DNA from: Deltaproteobacteria bacterium
GTDB taxonomy: Bacteria; Desulfobacterota; GWC2-55-46
Direction: 5' to 3'
Length of the DNA stretch: 28,332 nt
NCBI GenBank assembly: GCA_016234955.1
Contig: JACRNN010000146.1
Coordinates: 1 to 28,332 of the forward strand
In this document: positions 1 through 7,718 of the stretch, one piece after another
How positions within the stretch are numbered: position 1 is the stretch's first letter
Layout: every line of letters begins with the position of its first letter
Position numbers and translations under genes: made by a program
The notes under the pieces: model-generated
What the model saw: only the letters and a program-made list of their open reading frames with translations
What the model was told of the DNA's origin: nothing
Databases searched by the model: none

Positions 1-1
1 C

Positions 2-307
2 GACAGGGACGACGTAAAGGGCTTTTTCAAGCTCGACAACCAGTTCCACGACACGTTCCTCAAGGCGTGCGGCAATGAGAAGCTCTGCGTCCTCGTCCAC
101 CACCTCGTCCAGCAGTTCGAGAGGTTCAGGATAACCGCGCTCTCCCTTCCCGGCAGGATGAAGGACTCGGTAAAGCAGCACGACGAGATAATCGACGCCT
201 TCAGGAGAAAGGACGCGGAGCTCGTTGAAAGGCTCGTCAGTGCGAACGCCGAGAGGGGCCGGGACGTGCTCGTGGAAGAGATACACAAGGGTGTCTCTAA
301 AAATTAG
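2..307 (+). CDS. GntR-family transcriptional regulator, C-terminal FCD domain (5' partial)
   Basis: The window opens inside this gene; about 101 C-terminal residues are visible. They match the helical ligand-binding FCD domain of FadR-subfamily GntR repressors: a D-x3-H pair in LDNQFH near the start, then the ACGN turn, then KQHDEIIDAFRRKDAE, where FCD proteins carry the second histidine, an acidic helix cap and an A/E-rich final helix. FCD domains often bind a metal through an Asp and three His; the last His position appears to be Asn here (SANAERG). The N-terminal winged helix lies outside the window, so the target is unknown. The last codons (GVSKN and the TAG) are supplied by the family-A repeat that begins at 288, so the native C-terminus was probably altered by that insertion. 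Confidence 0.75.
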   Translation, partial: DRDDVKGFFKLDNQFHDTFLKACGNEKLCVLVHHLVQQFERFRITALSLPGRMKDSVKQHDEIIDAFRRKDAELVERLVSANAERGRDVLVEEIHKGVSKN

Positions 308-523
308 TTTTTTAGTTTCTGAGACCTCGGTGGCTCCTATGCCTATGAGGGTTCATTTTTTCCGAGGTCGAGGCGGGGTGCATGAACCCACCACTGGCTT
401 AAAACTCCAAGGGGTTCCAGAACGTTGAAATAAAAAAGCGGAGCATATATGCTAATATGTGTCCATTTTTATTTTCGCCCTGACAAAGAGATCGGGAAAA
501 AGAACAATTTTCAGAGGCGCCCT
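288..523. repeat. Family A inverted-repeat element, long form (A1)
   Basis: About 236 bp bounded by imperfect terminal inverted repeats, left AGGGTGTCTCTAAAAATTAG and right TTTTCAGAGGCGCCCT. It carries the two internal modules of the long form, the CAGAACG motif (415-430), and the 12-bp palindrome AGCATATATGCT followed by a block ending near ATCGGGAAAAAGA. No coding potential is seen. It resembles a non-autonomous MITE. It contributes the stop codon of the upstream regulator and ends 14 bp before the next start codon. Confidence 0.85.
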
Positions 524-537
524 TAAGGAAAAACAGC

Positions 538-804
538 ATGGCCTTAGTCAACAACCCTGAAGCCGCCGCCCGCCTTGCGAGGACGATAATATCGGACATC
601 GCGCTCTACAACCGCGAGAAGGTCCAGGACGGCATAAAAAACGACAACATCTTCGATCTCCTCGCAAAGGAGCTCAAAGAGGGCCTCGATCTCTACAGGC
701 AGAGGCTCTCCCCGGGTGTAGACGACAAGAACAGGTTCTACAACATCGCCATAGTGGACATACTGATAAAAAGGAACGGCAACATCGAATCCGACATCTG
801 GTAG
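538..804 (+). CDS. Small conserved hypothetical protein (88 aa)
   Basis: An 88-residue soluble, charged, mostly helical protein with no signal peptide or membrane segment. The pattern ARLARTIISDIALYNREKV followed by acidic helices and LYRQRL resembles a short segment seen in many deltaproteobacterial proteins of unknown function; this is recalled from family knowledge and was not searched. ATG at 538 is preceded by AAGGA about 8 bases upstream, just outside repeat A1, which supports the start. It lies alone between repeat A1 and the region before rluD, with no partner gene close enough to suggest a function. Coding on this strand is favoured because codon third positions are GC-rich as in neighbouring genes. 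No function is proposed. Confidence 0.65.
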   Translation: MALVNNPEAAARLARTIISDIALYNREKVQDGIKNDNIFDLLAKELKEGLDLYRQRLSPGVDDKNRFYNIAIVDILIKRNGNIESDIW

Positions 805-900
805 CTTTCGCGCGCCCCCGTGCATGTACCGGTCGCCCCCCGGAGGCCCTCCGGCAGATTGTCCCGCTCATTAACAGGATGCAGAAAAACTCCAAATTCA

Positions 901-917
901 TTTTTTAACGTTCTGAA
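901..917 (-). repeat. CAGAACG motif, stand-alone inverted copy
   Basis: Read on the minus strand this gives CTTCAGAACGTTAAAAAA, next to a CCCGGG-type hairpin (about 919-941). The same core occurs inside A1, A2 and A5 and alone near 16511 and 27491. Together with element C1 it fills the 328-bp gap between the hypothetical gene and rluD; nothing else is seen in that gap. Confidence 0.6.
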
Positions 918-951
918 GCCCCGGGGGTTTAGAATCCCGGGATGTTTCATA

Positions 952-1118
952 AGGCTGCTCAAAAAGCTCCCGACCCATGCTTCTCGCATGGGCGCCCCGA
1001 GGCGTCGAGAAGCGAGGAATGAGGCGTAGTTCGTTGCTACGCCGCAGTGACGAGCCGGGGCGCCCGCACGAGCAGTGCGGGTCGGACGACACCGCAGATG
1101 GGGCTTTTTCAGCGGCCT
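952..1118. repeat. Family C inverted-repeat element (C1)
   Basis: 167 bp with ends AGGCTGCTCAAAAAGC and GCTTTTTCAGCGGCCT. The interior folds into several hairpins: CATGC/GCATG near 975-990, a GGCGTAG/CTACGCC stem near 1022-1044, and CCCGCAC/GTGCGGG near 1062-1082. A second copy at 14134-14278 has the same ends and a compensatory change in the middle stem. It ends 15 bp before rluD. In-frame extension of rluD through it is not credible. Confidence 0.85.
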
Positions 1119-1132
1119 GCCAATACATCCGA

Positions 1133-2080
1133 ATGGAAAACACTAAAACATTCACGGTCAGCGCCGACGGCGCCCATCAAAGGCTCGACGTCTACCTCGC
1201 CGGCGAGCTCTCCACGGTCTCGCGCTCGGCCATAAAAAGGCTCCTTGAAGACGGGCGCATCAGGGTCAACGGCAAGTCTGCCAAGGCCGGCTACAGGCTC
1301 CGCCCGAACGATTGCATCGATGTGAGCCTCCCGCCCGAGGCCAAAGGGCCATTGGAGCCGCAGGCGATGCCGCTCGACATAATATACGAGGACGACGACA
1401 TCATCGTTTTGAACAAGCCCGCCGGCCTTGCCGTGCACCCGGGGGCCGGCAGGGAGTCCGGCACGCTCGTCAACGCGCTCCTCTCACACACCCGGACGCT
1501 CTCGGACATAGACCCCTCAAGGCCCGGCATAGTCCACAGGCTCGACAAGGACACCACCGGCGCCCTCGCAATAGCCAGGAACAACCGGAGCCATATCTCC
1601 CTTGCCGGACAGTTCAAGGGGCATACGACGAAGAGGAACTACGTGGCCCTTGTCTGGGGCTCGGTGGACGGCCCCGGCGCCATAGACCTGCCCATAGGGC
1701 GCGACCTCACACAGCGGAAGAAGATATCGGCACGGACGAAAAAGTCCAGGCGCGCCGTCACCCTCTACAGGGTGTTGAAACGCTATCCGCTCATGACGCT
1801 CCTGGAGTTGAGCCCGCAGACGGGGCGCACACATCAGATAAGGGTCCACCTCGCCTCCATCAACCACCCGGTGGTCGGGGACCAGGTATACGGGAAACGG
1901 AAGACCCCTTCCACGGCCCCCAAGCCGGTGGCCGATATGCTTAAAAAGATAAAAAGGCAGATGCTCCACGCAAAGACTCTCGGGCTCATCCACCCCGCAA
2001 AAGGGGTCTACATGGAATTCTCATCCCCGCTCCCGCGGGACATGGAGGGGTTGATAAAGGCGCTGGAAGAGGCATGTTGA
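1133..2080 (+). CDS. rluD: RluA/RluD-family 23S rRNA pseudouridine synthase
   Basis: 315 residues. An N-terminal S4 RNA-binding domain (about residues 14-75, QRLDVYLAGEL to the basic GRIRVNGK turn) precedes the pseudouridine synthase catalytic domain. The signature HRLDKDTTG is at 135-143, with catalytic Asp138; NKPAGLAVHPG (94-104) and GRTHQIRVHLA in the C-terminal half are also RluA-family hallmarks. Members isomerise specific uridines of 23S rRNA during 50S maturation; the exact site (RluD versus RluC type) cannot be fixed here. ATG 1133 is chosen because it puts the S4 domain at the usual distance; the longer in-frame ORF from 977 runs through repeat C1. No strong Shine-Dalgarno is seen. 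The last 7 bases overlap pgeF, suggesting translational coupling in an operon with pgeF and coaE. Confidence 0.93.
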   Translation: MENTKTFTVSADGAHQRLDVYLAGELSTVSRSAIKRLLEDGRIRVNGKSAKAGYRLRPNDCIDVSLPPEAKGPLEPQAMPLDIIYEDDDIIVLNKPAGLAVHPGAGRESGTLVNALLSHTRTLSDIDPSRPGIVHRLDKDTTGALAIARNNRSHISLAGQFKGHTTKRNYVALVWGSVDGPGAIDLPIGRDLTQRKKISARTKKSRRAVTLYRVLKRYPLMTLLELSPQTGRTHQIRVHLASINHPVVGDQVYGKRKTPSTAPKPVADMLKKIKRQMLHAKTLGLIHPAKGVYMEFSSPLPRDMEGLIKALEEAC

Positions 2081-2865
2081 AAAATAACCGCGGCATAGGA
2101 TACATCACCTCCCCGGTATTCCCGGAGACGGCGGCGCACGGATTTTTAACGAGGGTCGGCGGGGTGAGCGCGCCGCCTTTCGACTCCCTGAACTTCGATG
2201 CGAGGGACGCGGACCCCCAAACGAACATAGACGAGAACATAAAGAGGGCCTCTGCCGCGCTCGACGCGGCGCTTGAAGACCTCGTCACCGTCAACCAGGT
2301 CCACGGCGACGGCATACATATAGTCACGGACAGGACACAGCTCCGGGACAAGCCAGAGGCCGACGCGGTCATAACCAAACTGACGGAGGCGCCGGTCGGG
2401 GTATTGACCGCCGACTGTCCGCCGGTCCTGCTCTTTGACGGCGGTAGCGGCGCCGTGGGCGCTGTGCACGCCGGCTGGAAGGGCACGGCAAAGGGGATCG
2501 CCGTGAAGGCGATAGAGGCGATGTACAGGGCTTACGGGACAAAGGCCCGGGACATACTCTGCGCCCTGGGCCCGTACATAGGCCCGTGCTGCTACATTGT
2601 CGGGGAAGACGTGGAAGCCGCCATCAGGGCTTCTTTCGGCGATACCGGGGGCTTCATGGAGCGCTGTGGCAACGGCTACAGGCTCGACATAGGGCTCCTG
2701 AACATGCGCCAGCTCATATCCGCGGGCGTACTCAAGCAAAACATCGGCTTCGAGCCGTCCTGCACATCATGCAACAACCGCCTCTTCTTCTCTTACAGGA
2801 AAGACGGCGGCAGGACGGGCAGGCAGCTGAGCTTCATAATGCTCAGGGCCAGGACAAAGGGGTGA
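2074..2865 (+). CDS. pgeF: PgeF/YfiH laccase-domain protein (peptidoglycan editing factor)
   Basis: 263 residues, typical for the Cu-oxidase_4 / DUF152 family. The metal-binding triad is intact: His77 in VNQVHGD, Cys115 in TADCPPV and His132 in AVHAGWKGT. The ADAVIT and GPYIGPCC segments are also family hallmarks. Family members have been described as purine-nucleoside-active enzymes (the LACC1/YfiH group) and, in E. coli, as enzymes limiting misincorporation of non-canonical residues in peptidoglycan precursors; which activity applies here is unknown. The protein is cytoplasmic, with no signal peptide. The start overlaps the rluD stop, an rluD-pgeF arrangement found in many bacteria, and coaE begins 7 bp after its stop. 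Confidence 0.92.
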   Translation: MLKNNRGIGYITSPVFPETAAHGFLTRVGGVSAPPFDSLNFDARDADPQTNIDENIKRASAALDAALEDLVTVNQVHGDGIHIVTDRTQLRDKPEADAVITKLTEAPVGVLTADCPPVLLFDGGSGAVGAVHAGWKGTAKGIAVKAIEAMYRAYGTKARDILCALGPYIGPCCYIVGEDVEAAIRASFGDTGGFMERCGNGYRLDIGLLNMRQLISAGVLKQNIGFEPSCTSCNNRLFFSYRKDGGRTGRQLSFIMLRARTKG

Positions 2866-2872
2866 GCGATAG

Positions 2873-3469
2873 ATGGTGGCTGGACTTACCGGCGGGATAG
2901 CGTGCGGCAAGAGCCTGGTATCCGGGGAATTGAAGAGGCTCGGGGCGCATATCGTGGACGCGGACCTTATCTCAAGGGAGCTGATGGAGAAAGGGACCCC
3001 GGTCTACGACGGCGTGGTGCGCGAGTTCGGCCGGTCCATACTCCGCCCGGACGGCTCCATAGACCGCAAGGCGCTCGGCGCAATCGTCTTTTCAGACCGT
3101 GAAAAGCTCCTCAGGCTCAACGCCCTCACCCACCCGGCCATAATAAAGGCGGCCTCTGAAGAGGTGGAGCGGATTAAAAAGAGCCGTCCTGAGACCATCA
3201 TCGTGGTCGATGCGGCGCTCCTTATAGAGGCCGGCATGCACAGGGCCGTGGACAGGGTGTTAGTGGTGTACGCGGACGAGGAAAAACAGATAGAGAGGAT
3301 GAAAAAAAGGGACGGCCTCGACGAGCCGGAGGCCAGGAGGCGCCTCAAGTGCCAGATGCCGATTAAAGAAAAAATAAAATATGCCGATTATCTTATAGAG
3401 AATAACGGCACAGTCGAAGAGCTCAGGTCAGCCGTAGGAAGGGTCTTCGCGGAGCTCGCAAAAATATGA
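2873..3469 (+). CDS. coaE: Dephospho-CoA kinase
   Basis: 198 residues, normal for CoaE, which phosphorylates dephospho-CoA at the ribose 3' position in the last step of coenzyme A synthesis. The P-loop GGIACGKS is at residues 7-14, followed by IVDADLISRELM (the DAD acidic motif), LTHPAI, VVDAALLIEAG and the KKRDGLDEPEARRRL lid region; all are CoaE features. ATG 2873 places the P-loop at the usual position close to the N-terminus. It is the last gene of rluD-pgeF-coaE and is followed by a 348-bp gap with the rho promoter and leader. In many deltaproteobacteria coaE and rho are neighbours, which fits this assignment. Confidence 0.95.
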   Translation: MVAGLTGGIACGKSLVSGELKRLGAHIVDADLISRELMEKGTPVYDGVVREFGRSILRPDGSIDRKALGAIVFSDREKLLRLNALTHPAIIKAASEEVERIKKSRPETIIVVDAALLIEAGMHRAVDRVLVVYADEEKQIERMKKRDGLDEPEARRRLKCQMPIKEKIKYADYLIENNGTVEELRSAVGRVFAELAKI

Positions 3470-3489
3470 GGGAATTTTGCAAATGGCGC

Positions 3490-3518
3490 TTGACAGCTTC
3501 ATTCAACCGTGCTAATGT
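3490..3518 (+). promoter_or_regulatory. Sigma70-type promoter for rho
   Basis: A perfect -35 TTGACA (3490-3495), a 17-bp spacer and a -10 TAATGT (3513-3518) that keeps the critical T-A and final T. It lies in the gap after coaE and would give a leader of about 290 nt before rho. Confidence 0.65.
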
Positions 3519-3524
3519 GAAATT

Positions 3525-3817
3525 ACCTTTCAAAAAGTAGCTCAAAGCATTTATCATACCTCGCAAGCTTCAATCCATGAGATTCAAGCCCAGAGGAAAT
3601 CCTGAGAGAACTGAATCAAAACATACGATAAAACCTTTTTGAAAATGCATGGCGAGCGCCAACCCCGGCATGTGGGCCCAGGGATTGGCGAGCGGATATG
3701 GAAAGAATTTATTCTTTGCATCTCGAAGCTCCTTCTCGGAAAAACCATTACGGACTTCAAAAAACCGCTAAAACTCTATTCCATCCACAAAACCCCCCCC
3801 CTCTATAGGAGTGTTGC
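3525..3817 (+). promoter_or_regulatory. Long rho 5' leader, partly repetitive
   Basis: About 290 nt of leader without a convincing gene. A block at 3639-3738 resembles 24230-24325 upstream of fmt: they share GCATGGCGAGCGC-like and TCGAAG-like anchors at similar spacing. rho genes are often autoregulated through long leaders; whether this one is cannot be shown from sequence. A 60-codon frame from TTG 3639 ends on a TGA overlapping the rho ATG, but it lies over the repeated block and is not called. Confidence 0.45.
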
Positions 3818-5068
<1,251 letters not shown>

Positions 5069-5095
5069 GGCGCGTTTTTACGCCTTATTTTATTT
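5069..5095 (+). terminator. Weak intrinsic terminator-like hairpin after rho
   Basis: GGCG and CGCC pair across a T-rich loop directly after the rho stop, followed by TTATTTTATTT. The stem is short. The T-rich part is absent from the duplicated rho end at 6546-6553, so it is specific to the inserted side. Confidence 0.35.
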
Positions 5096-5102
5096 GAAGC
5101 GC

Positions 5103-5227
5103 AGGGTGGGCTGTGCCCACCCTTAGCAGGTTTTCCGCATGAGTAAGCCGGGCGGGGCGGGCTGTGTGCGCCATTTACATGAGTGTGTAGCTGATATTTT
5201 GGTGGGCGTAGCCCACCCTACGGGACT
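5103..5227. repeat. Family E repeat, left copy flanking the cassette (E1)
   Basis: 125 bp present again at 6305-6429 in the same orientation with two differences visible by eye. It begins with the hairpin AGGGTGGGCTGTGCCCACCC and ends with GGTGGGCGTAGCCCACC, so each copy is hairpin-bounded. A degenerate third copy is at 20815-20987. It ends immediately before the start codon of the first cassette gene. A weak TTTACA/TATTTT pair (5174-5200, 15-bp spacer) could act as a promoter. Confidence 0.9.
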
Positions 5228-5668
5228 ATGTCATCAAAGAAATCTCGAGCCGACCTTGAAGCCGAAAATAAATTTCTTCGTAGTGGTAGACGCGCTGAAA
5301 ATATTGCGTCCATTATCAATACACTCATACGATGGGGCGGAGTTGTAGCGACAACATTTTTCGTTTTTCGAAGCATAGCGGTTCTATCTGGCAAAGAAAC
5401 GAACGCAAACATAAATTTGTCAACAGTTTTGTCTATAATTACCTCTAACGCGGCAAATAAGAGCTCATTTAGCTGGGGTATTTTTAGTCTTGTTGAATTT
5501 TTGGTTGGGTGCGGTGGTATTGCATATGGCATAAGGCAAAAAAGGCTTAAGCAGCGTTATATTGCATATCGCTCGCAACGTTATGAATATCTCGAAAAAA
5601 GAATTGACCCTAAAAGAACGTCAAGCATGTTAACCTCTAAAGGGGATACCCGACCGGAGGATATGTAG
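5228..5668 (+). CDS. Small two-helix membrane protein of unknown function, cassette gene 1
   Basis: 146 residues, not recognised. A charged, probably coiled-coil N-terminus (1-25) leads to a first hydrophobic segment near 28-52 and a second near 82-100. A basic tail with the polar pattern YEYLEKRIDPKRTSS then TSKGDTRPED looks conserved rather than random and resembles uncharacterised two-helix proteins scattered across bacteria. Codons are strikingly AT-rich (ATA, AAT, TTT) compared with all neighbours, which points to transfer. ATG 5228 abuts the end of repeat E1, so any leader must lie in the repeat. The stop is 2 bp before the next gene, indicating one transcript. The topology allows a membrane effector or accessory role, but no function is shown. 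Confidence 0.75.
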   Translation: MSSKKSRADLEAENKFLRSGRRAENIASIINTLIRWGGVVATTFFVFRSIAVLSGKETNANINLSTVLSIITSNAANKSSFSWGIFSLVEFLVGCGGIAYGIRQKRLKQRYIAYRSQRYEYLEKRIDPKRTSSMLTSKGDTRPEDM

Positions 5669-5670
5669 TT

Positions 5671-6255
5671 ATGGGAACAACAGTGACTATAGAAAATATT
5701 ACAGCAATAATATCTTTAGGTTTAGCCTTTGTTGTTTTATGGGTCTATTACTTTTGGTTTTATCGGCAATATCGCGTTGATAAAACTAGGCAGGACCTCT
5801 TTTTTCTAAGAAATGAACTATTTGATTATGCCGCTGAAGGCAATATTTCTTTTGATCATCCTGCTTACAGCCTTCTTAGAAATACAATGAACAGCATAAT
5901 TAGATTTACACATAGAATCGATTTAGTCACTTTGTTTTGCATATATGTTTCTACTAAGTTTTCACCGCCGCCAAGCAATAACTTTACCATAGCTTTCAAA
6001 AATAATCTCAACGCGATACCCTCGAATAAAGTAAGGGAAGATATTGAGAAATTTCATATCCGCATGAATATTATAGTTGCTACACATCTAATTAAAAGCT
6101 CAATTCCTTTGATGCTGTTAACAATATTTTTGGTAGTGGTTATTTTAATTCGCCAAGGATGGGGTATTTTGAAGTACGAAATAATGAAGTACGAAATAAG
6201 GAAGCAATTTCCAGGAATTAATCAGATTGACAATATTGCTGCTGAATTGGGATAA
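5671..6255 (+). CDS. Membrane protein of unknown function, cassette gene 2
   Basis: 194 residues, not recognised. A strong N-terminal transmembrane segment (about 9-31) is followed by a basic FWFYRQYRVDKTRQ stretch, then a probably cytoplasmic domain with FFLRNELFDYAAEGNISFDH, AYSLLRNTMNSIIRFTHR and a short hydrophobic patch (84-95). A second strong transmembrane segment is near 138-163, with a charged tail. The LRNELFDYA...AY..LR..MN..IRF.HR pattern looks like a real conserved domain; I recall similar uncharacterised proteins but cannot name a family. AT-rich like gene 1. GGAGGA inside the end of gene 1 sits at Shine-Dalgarno distance from ATG 5671, supporting coexpression and perhaps a two-component membrane complex. 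Confidence 0.75.
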   Translation: MGTTVTIENITAIISLGLAFVVLWVYYFWFYRQYRVDKTRQDLFFLRNELFDYAAEGNISFDHPAYSLLRNTMNSIIRFTHRIDLVTLFCIYVSTKFSPPPSNNFTIAFKNNLNAIPSNKVREDIEKFHIRMNIIVATHLIKSSIPLMLLTIFLVVVILIRQGWGILKYEIMKYEIRKQFPGINQIDNIAAELG

Positions 6256-6304
6256 AATGGCCTATTCGAGAAAAGCGTTTACAGTTGACGCCGGATAGTA
6301 TGGT

Positions 6305-6429
6305 AGGGTGGGCTGTGCCCACCCTTAGCAGGTTTTCCGCATGAGTAAGCCGGGCGGGGCGGGCTGTGTGCGCCATTTACATGAGTGTGTAGCTGATATT
6401 TTGGTGGGCGCAGCCCACCCTACTGGACT
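6305..6429. repeat. Family E repeat, right copy flanking the cassette (E2)
   Basis: Direct repeat of 5103-5227, differing at the hairpin loop (GGGCGCAGCCC versus GGGCGTAGCCC) and near the end (TACTGGACT versus TACGGGACT). Its last two bases overlap the beginning of the duplicated rho end at 6428, so the junction is seamless. E1 and E2 enclose 1,077 bp containing only the two membrane-protein genes and short flanks. Confidence 0.9.
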
Positions 6430-6553
6430 GGATACTCAGAAAGGTGCTCCAGCCCCTCAACCCCATAGAGTCCATGGAGTTCCTCCTCGACAAGATCCAG
6501 CACACCCCCTCGAACAAGGACTTCCTCGTATCCATGAGCAAGTAGGGCGCGTT
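6428..6553 (+). pseudogene. rho (3' fragment): Duplicated 3' end of rho (last ~38 codons plus stop and 8 bp)
   Basis: 126 bp matching 4951-5076 without gaps. Only two bases differ, near the end: GTC TCG in rho is GTA TCC here, both still Val-Ser. The reading frame and TAG are kept, but there is no start codon or promoter for it, so it is a remnant. Downstream sequence after 6553 diverges from that after 5076. The simplest reading is that the 1.35-kb insert lies between two copies of the rho terminus and that one copy came with the insert or from a related strain. Confidence 0.92.
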
Positions 6554-6804
6554 CCCCGCCATTCGCCGTTTCAAGGATATAAAAGGCCGCATGACCGACG
6601 GGCGCGCGGGACGCGCTCCCATGCCCTCCAGGGCAACGTGCTCCAGCGCGTTGCCGCGGCTCCGCGCCCCGCGTGAGTCCGCGTGCGCGTACATCCCGAA
6701 CATCCCTCCACACCCCCTTCGCCCGCAACACCCGCACCCAACCCGGCCGCTTTCCCCCTGAAAATCGATGCCATCACCTTGCGGCGCAGGGCCGCTTTTT
6801 CCAC
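6554..6804. other. GC-rich non-coding spacer
   Basis: About 250 bp between the duplicated rho end and the rpmE promoter. Reading frames here show no plausible protein. One hairpin is visible, GGCAACG (6632-6638) with CGTTGCC (6649-6655), without a T-tract. It is probably the original rho-rpmE spacer. Confidence 0.5.
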
Positions 6805-6833
6805 TTGCACATTGCATCCATAGTTGATATTAT
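6805..6833 (+). promoter_or_regulatory. rpmE promoter with overlapping palindrome
   Basis: -35 TTGCAC (6805-6810), a 17-bp spacer and -10 TATTAT (6828-6833). The -10 is embedded in the inverted repeat TTGATATTATTATCAA (6823-6838), a position suited to an operator. The motif is reminiscent of Fur-family (Fur/Zur/PerR) sites but is not an exact match to a known box. Confidence 0.6.
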
Positions 6834-6919
6834 TATCAATTCATGCTTTTGCGGCAGGGCGCGTTCCGGGCACAGGCGTGTCGAATCAAGAAACAGCATA
6901 TTTCAGGAGGACGTATACG

Positions 6920-7129
6920 ATGAAGGAAGGAATCCATCCCGATTACCAGGGCGCCAAGGTCCACTGCGTCTGCGGAAACGTAACAATGACCCGCTCCACG
7001 AAGAAGGACCTGGCGGTGGAGATCTGCTCAAGCTGCCACCCGTTCTTTACCGGCGAGCAGAAGTTCATGGACGCCGCGGGCAAGATAGAGAAGTTCAACG
7101 CCAAATACCGCAGGAACAAGGGAGCCTGA
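6920..7129 (+). CDS. rpmE: 50S ribosomal protein L31
   Basis: 69 residues, normal for L31. It contains the zinc-type cysteines: VHCVCGN near residues 15-20 and [10 protein letters not shown] near 36-45, followed by [17 protein letters not shown], a standard L31 pattern. This is the zinc-binding C+ form, usually expressed in zinc-replete cells and replaced by a C- paralogue under zinc limitation in species that have both. ATG 6920 follows AGGAGG at ideal spacing; the longer frame from 6824 runs through the promoter and is rejected. It sits downstream of rho and upstream of thyX and prfA, a typical deltaproteobacterial order. Confidence 0.97.
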   Translation: MKEGIHPDYQGAKVHCVCGNVTMTRSTKKDLAVEICSSCHPFFTGEQKFMDAAGKIEKFNAKYRRNKGA

Positions 7130-7148
7130 TCTCCGGAGGGGGCTTGAT

Positions 7149-7639
7149 TTGCTGGTAACTCTCCTCAATTTTACCCCTGACCCTGAAAAGACCGTGGCGT
7201 TGTCCGCAAAGCTGTGCTACTCGGACTCCTCCATAGCGGAGCTTGAGGACAAGGTGGCGGGAATTTCTTACGAAAAATTCCTCGGCAAGATACTCAAGAT
7301 GGGCCACCTCTCCGTCCTTGAACACGCCTCTTTCACCTTCGGGATAGAGGGGATATCCAGGGCCGCCTCTCACCAGCTCTGCTCCCGAACGCCGCGTGCA
7401 CCAAGATCATAGTGACTATGAACGCGCGCGAGCTCATACACTTCTTCAGGCTCCGCTGCTGCGAGAGGGCCCAGTGGGAGATACGCGACATGGCCACCCG
7501 GATGCTGAAGCTCGCCAGGGGGGCGGCCCCGTTCATCTTCAAGGACTGCGGCCCGGCGTGCGTGACCGGGCCGTGCAGCGAGGGCGAGATGACGTGCGGA
7601 AGGCCGAAAGAGATACGGGCGCGGTTCAAGGGCCTGTAA
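7149..7639 (+). pseudogene. thyX: Flavin-dependent thymidylate synthase, internally deleted and frameshifted
   Basis: The first frame (from TTG 7149, GGAGGG upstream) gives a good ThyX N-terminus, LLNFTPDPEKTVALSAKLCYS through SVLEHASFTF and ISRAASHQL, then turns to nonsense and stops at 7412. A second frame resumes near 7387 with NAACTKIIVTMNARELIHFF and LRCCERAQWEIR, a good ThyX C-terminus, to the stop at 7639. The section normally between SHQL and the C-terminal domain is missing, including the RHRxxSxxxQSQRY signature that binds FAD and dUMP. About 80 residues seem lost, assuming a full length near 245. Neither half should be active. An assembly collapse at about 7380 is the main alternative. 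Confidence 0.88.
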
Positions 7640-7656
7640 GCGGTTATCTGTTATCT

Positions 7657-7686
7657 GTAAAAATACGTCTTTATCCTTCACTGATA
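7657..7686 (-). repeat. 30-bp dispersed repeat, copy 1
   Basis: The reverse complement of this 30-mer is found without mismatch at 13057-13086. Both copies lie among GTTATC/GATAAC direct-repeat motifs in short intergenic spacers, here between thyX and prfA. Confidence 0.8.
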
Positions 7687-7718
7687 ACTGATCACCGATA
7701 TTAGACGATGAATAACTT

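Noticed and set aside
225..428. 67-codon frame inside the regulator gene and A1
   Set aside because: Out of frame with the FCD domain and mostly repeat sequence.
977..1132. N-terminal extension of the RluD reading frame
   Set aside because: The extra residues are encoded by repeat C1; the S4 domain begins normally after ATG 1133.
6377..6817. 146-codon minus-strand frame across the duplicated rho end
   Set aside because: It is the antisense of rho codons plus GC-rich spacer; composition is typical of a shadow frame.
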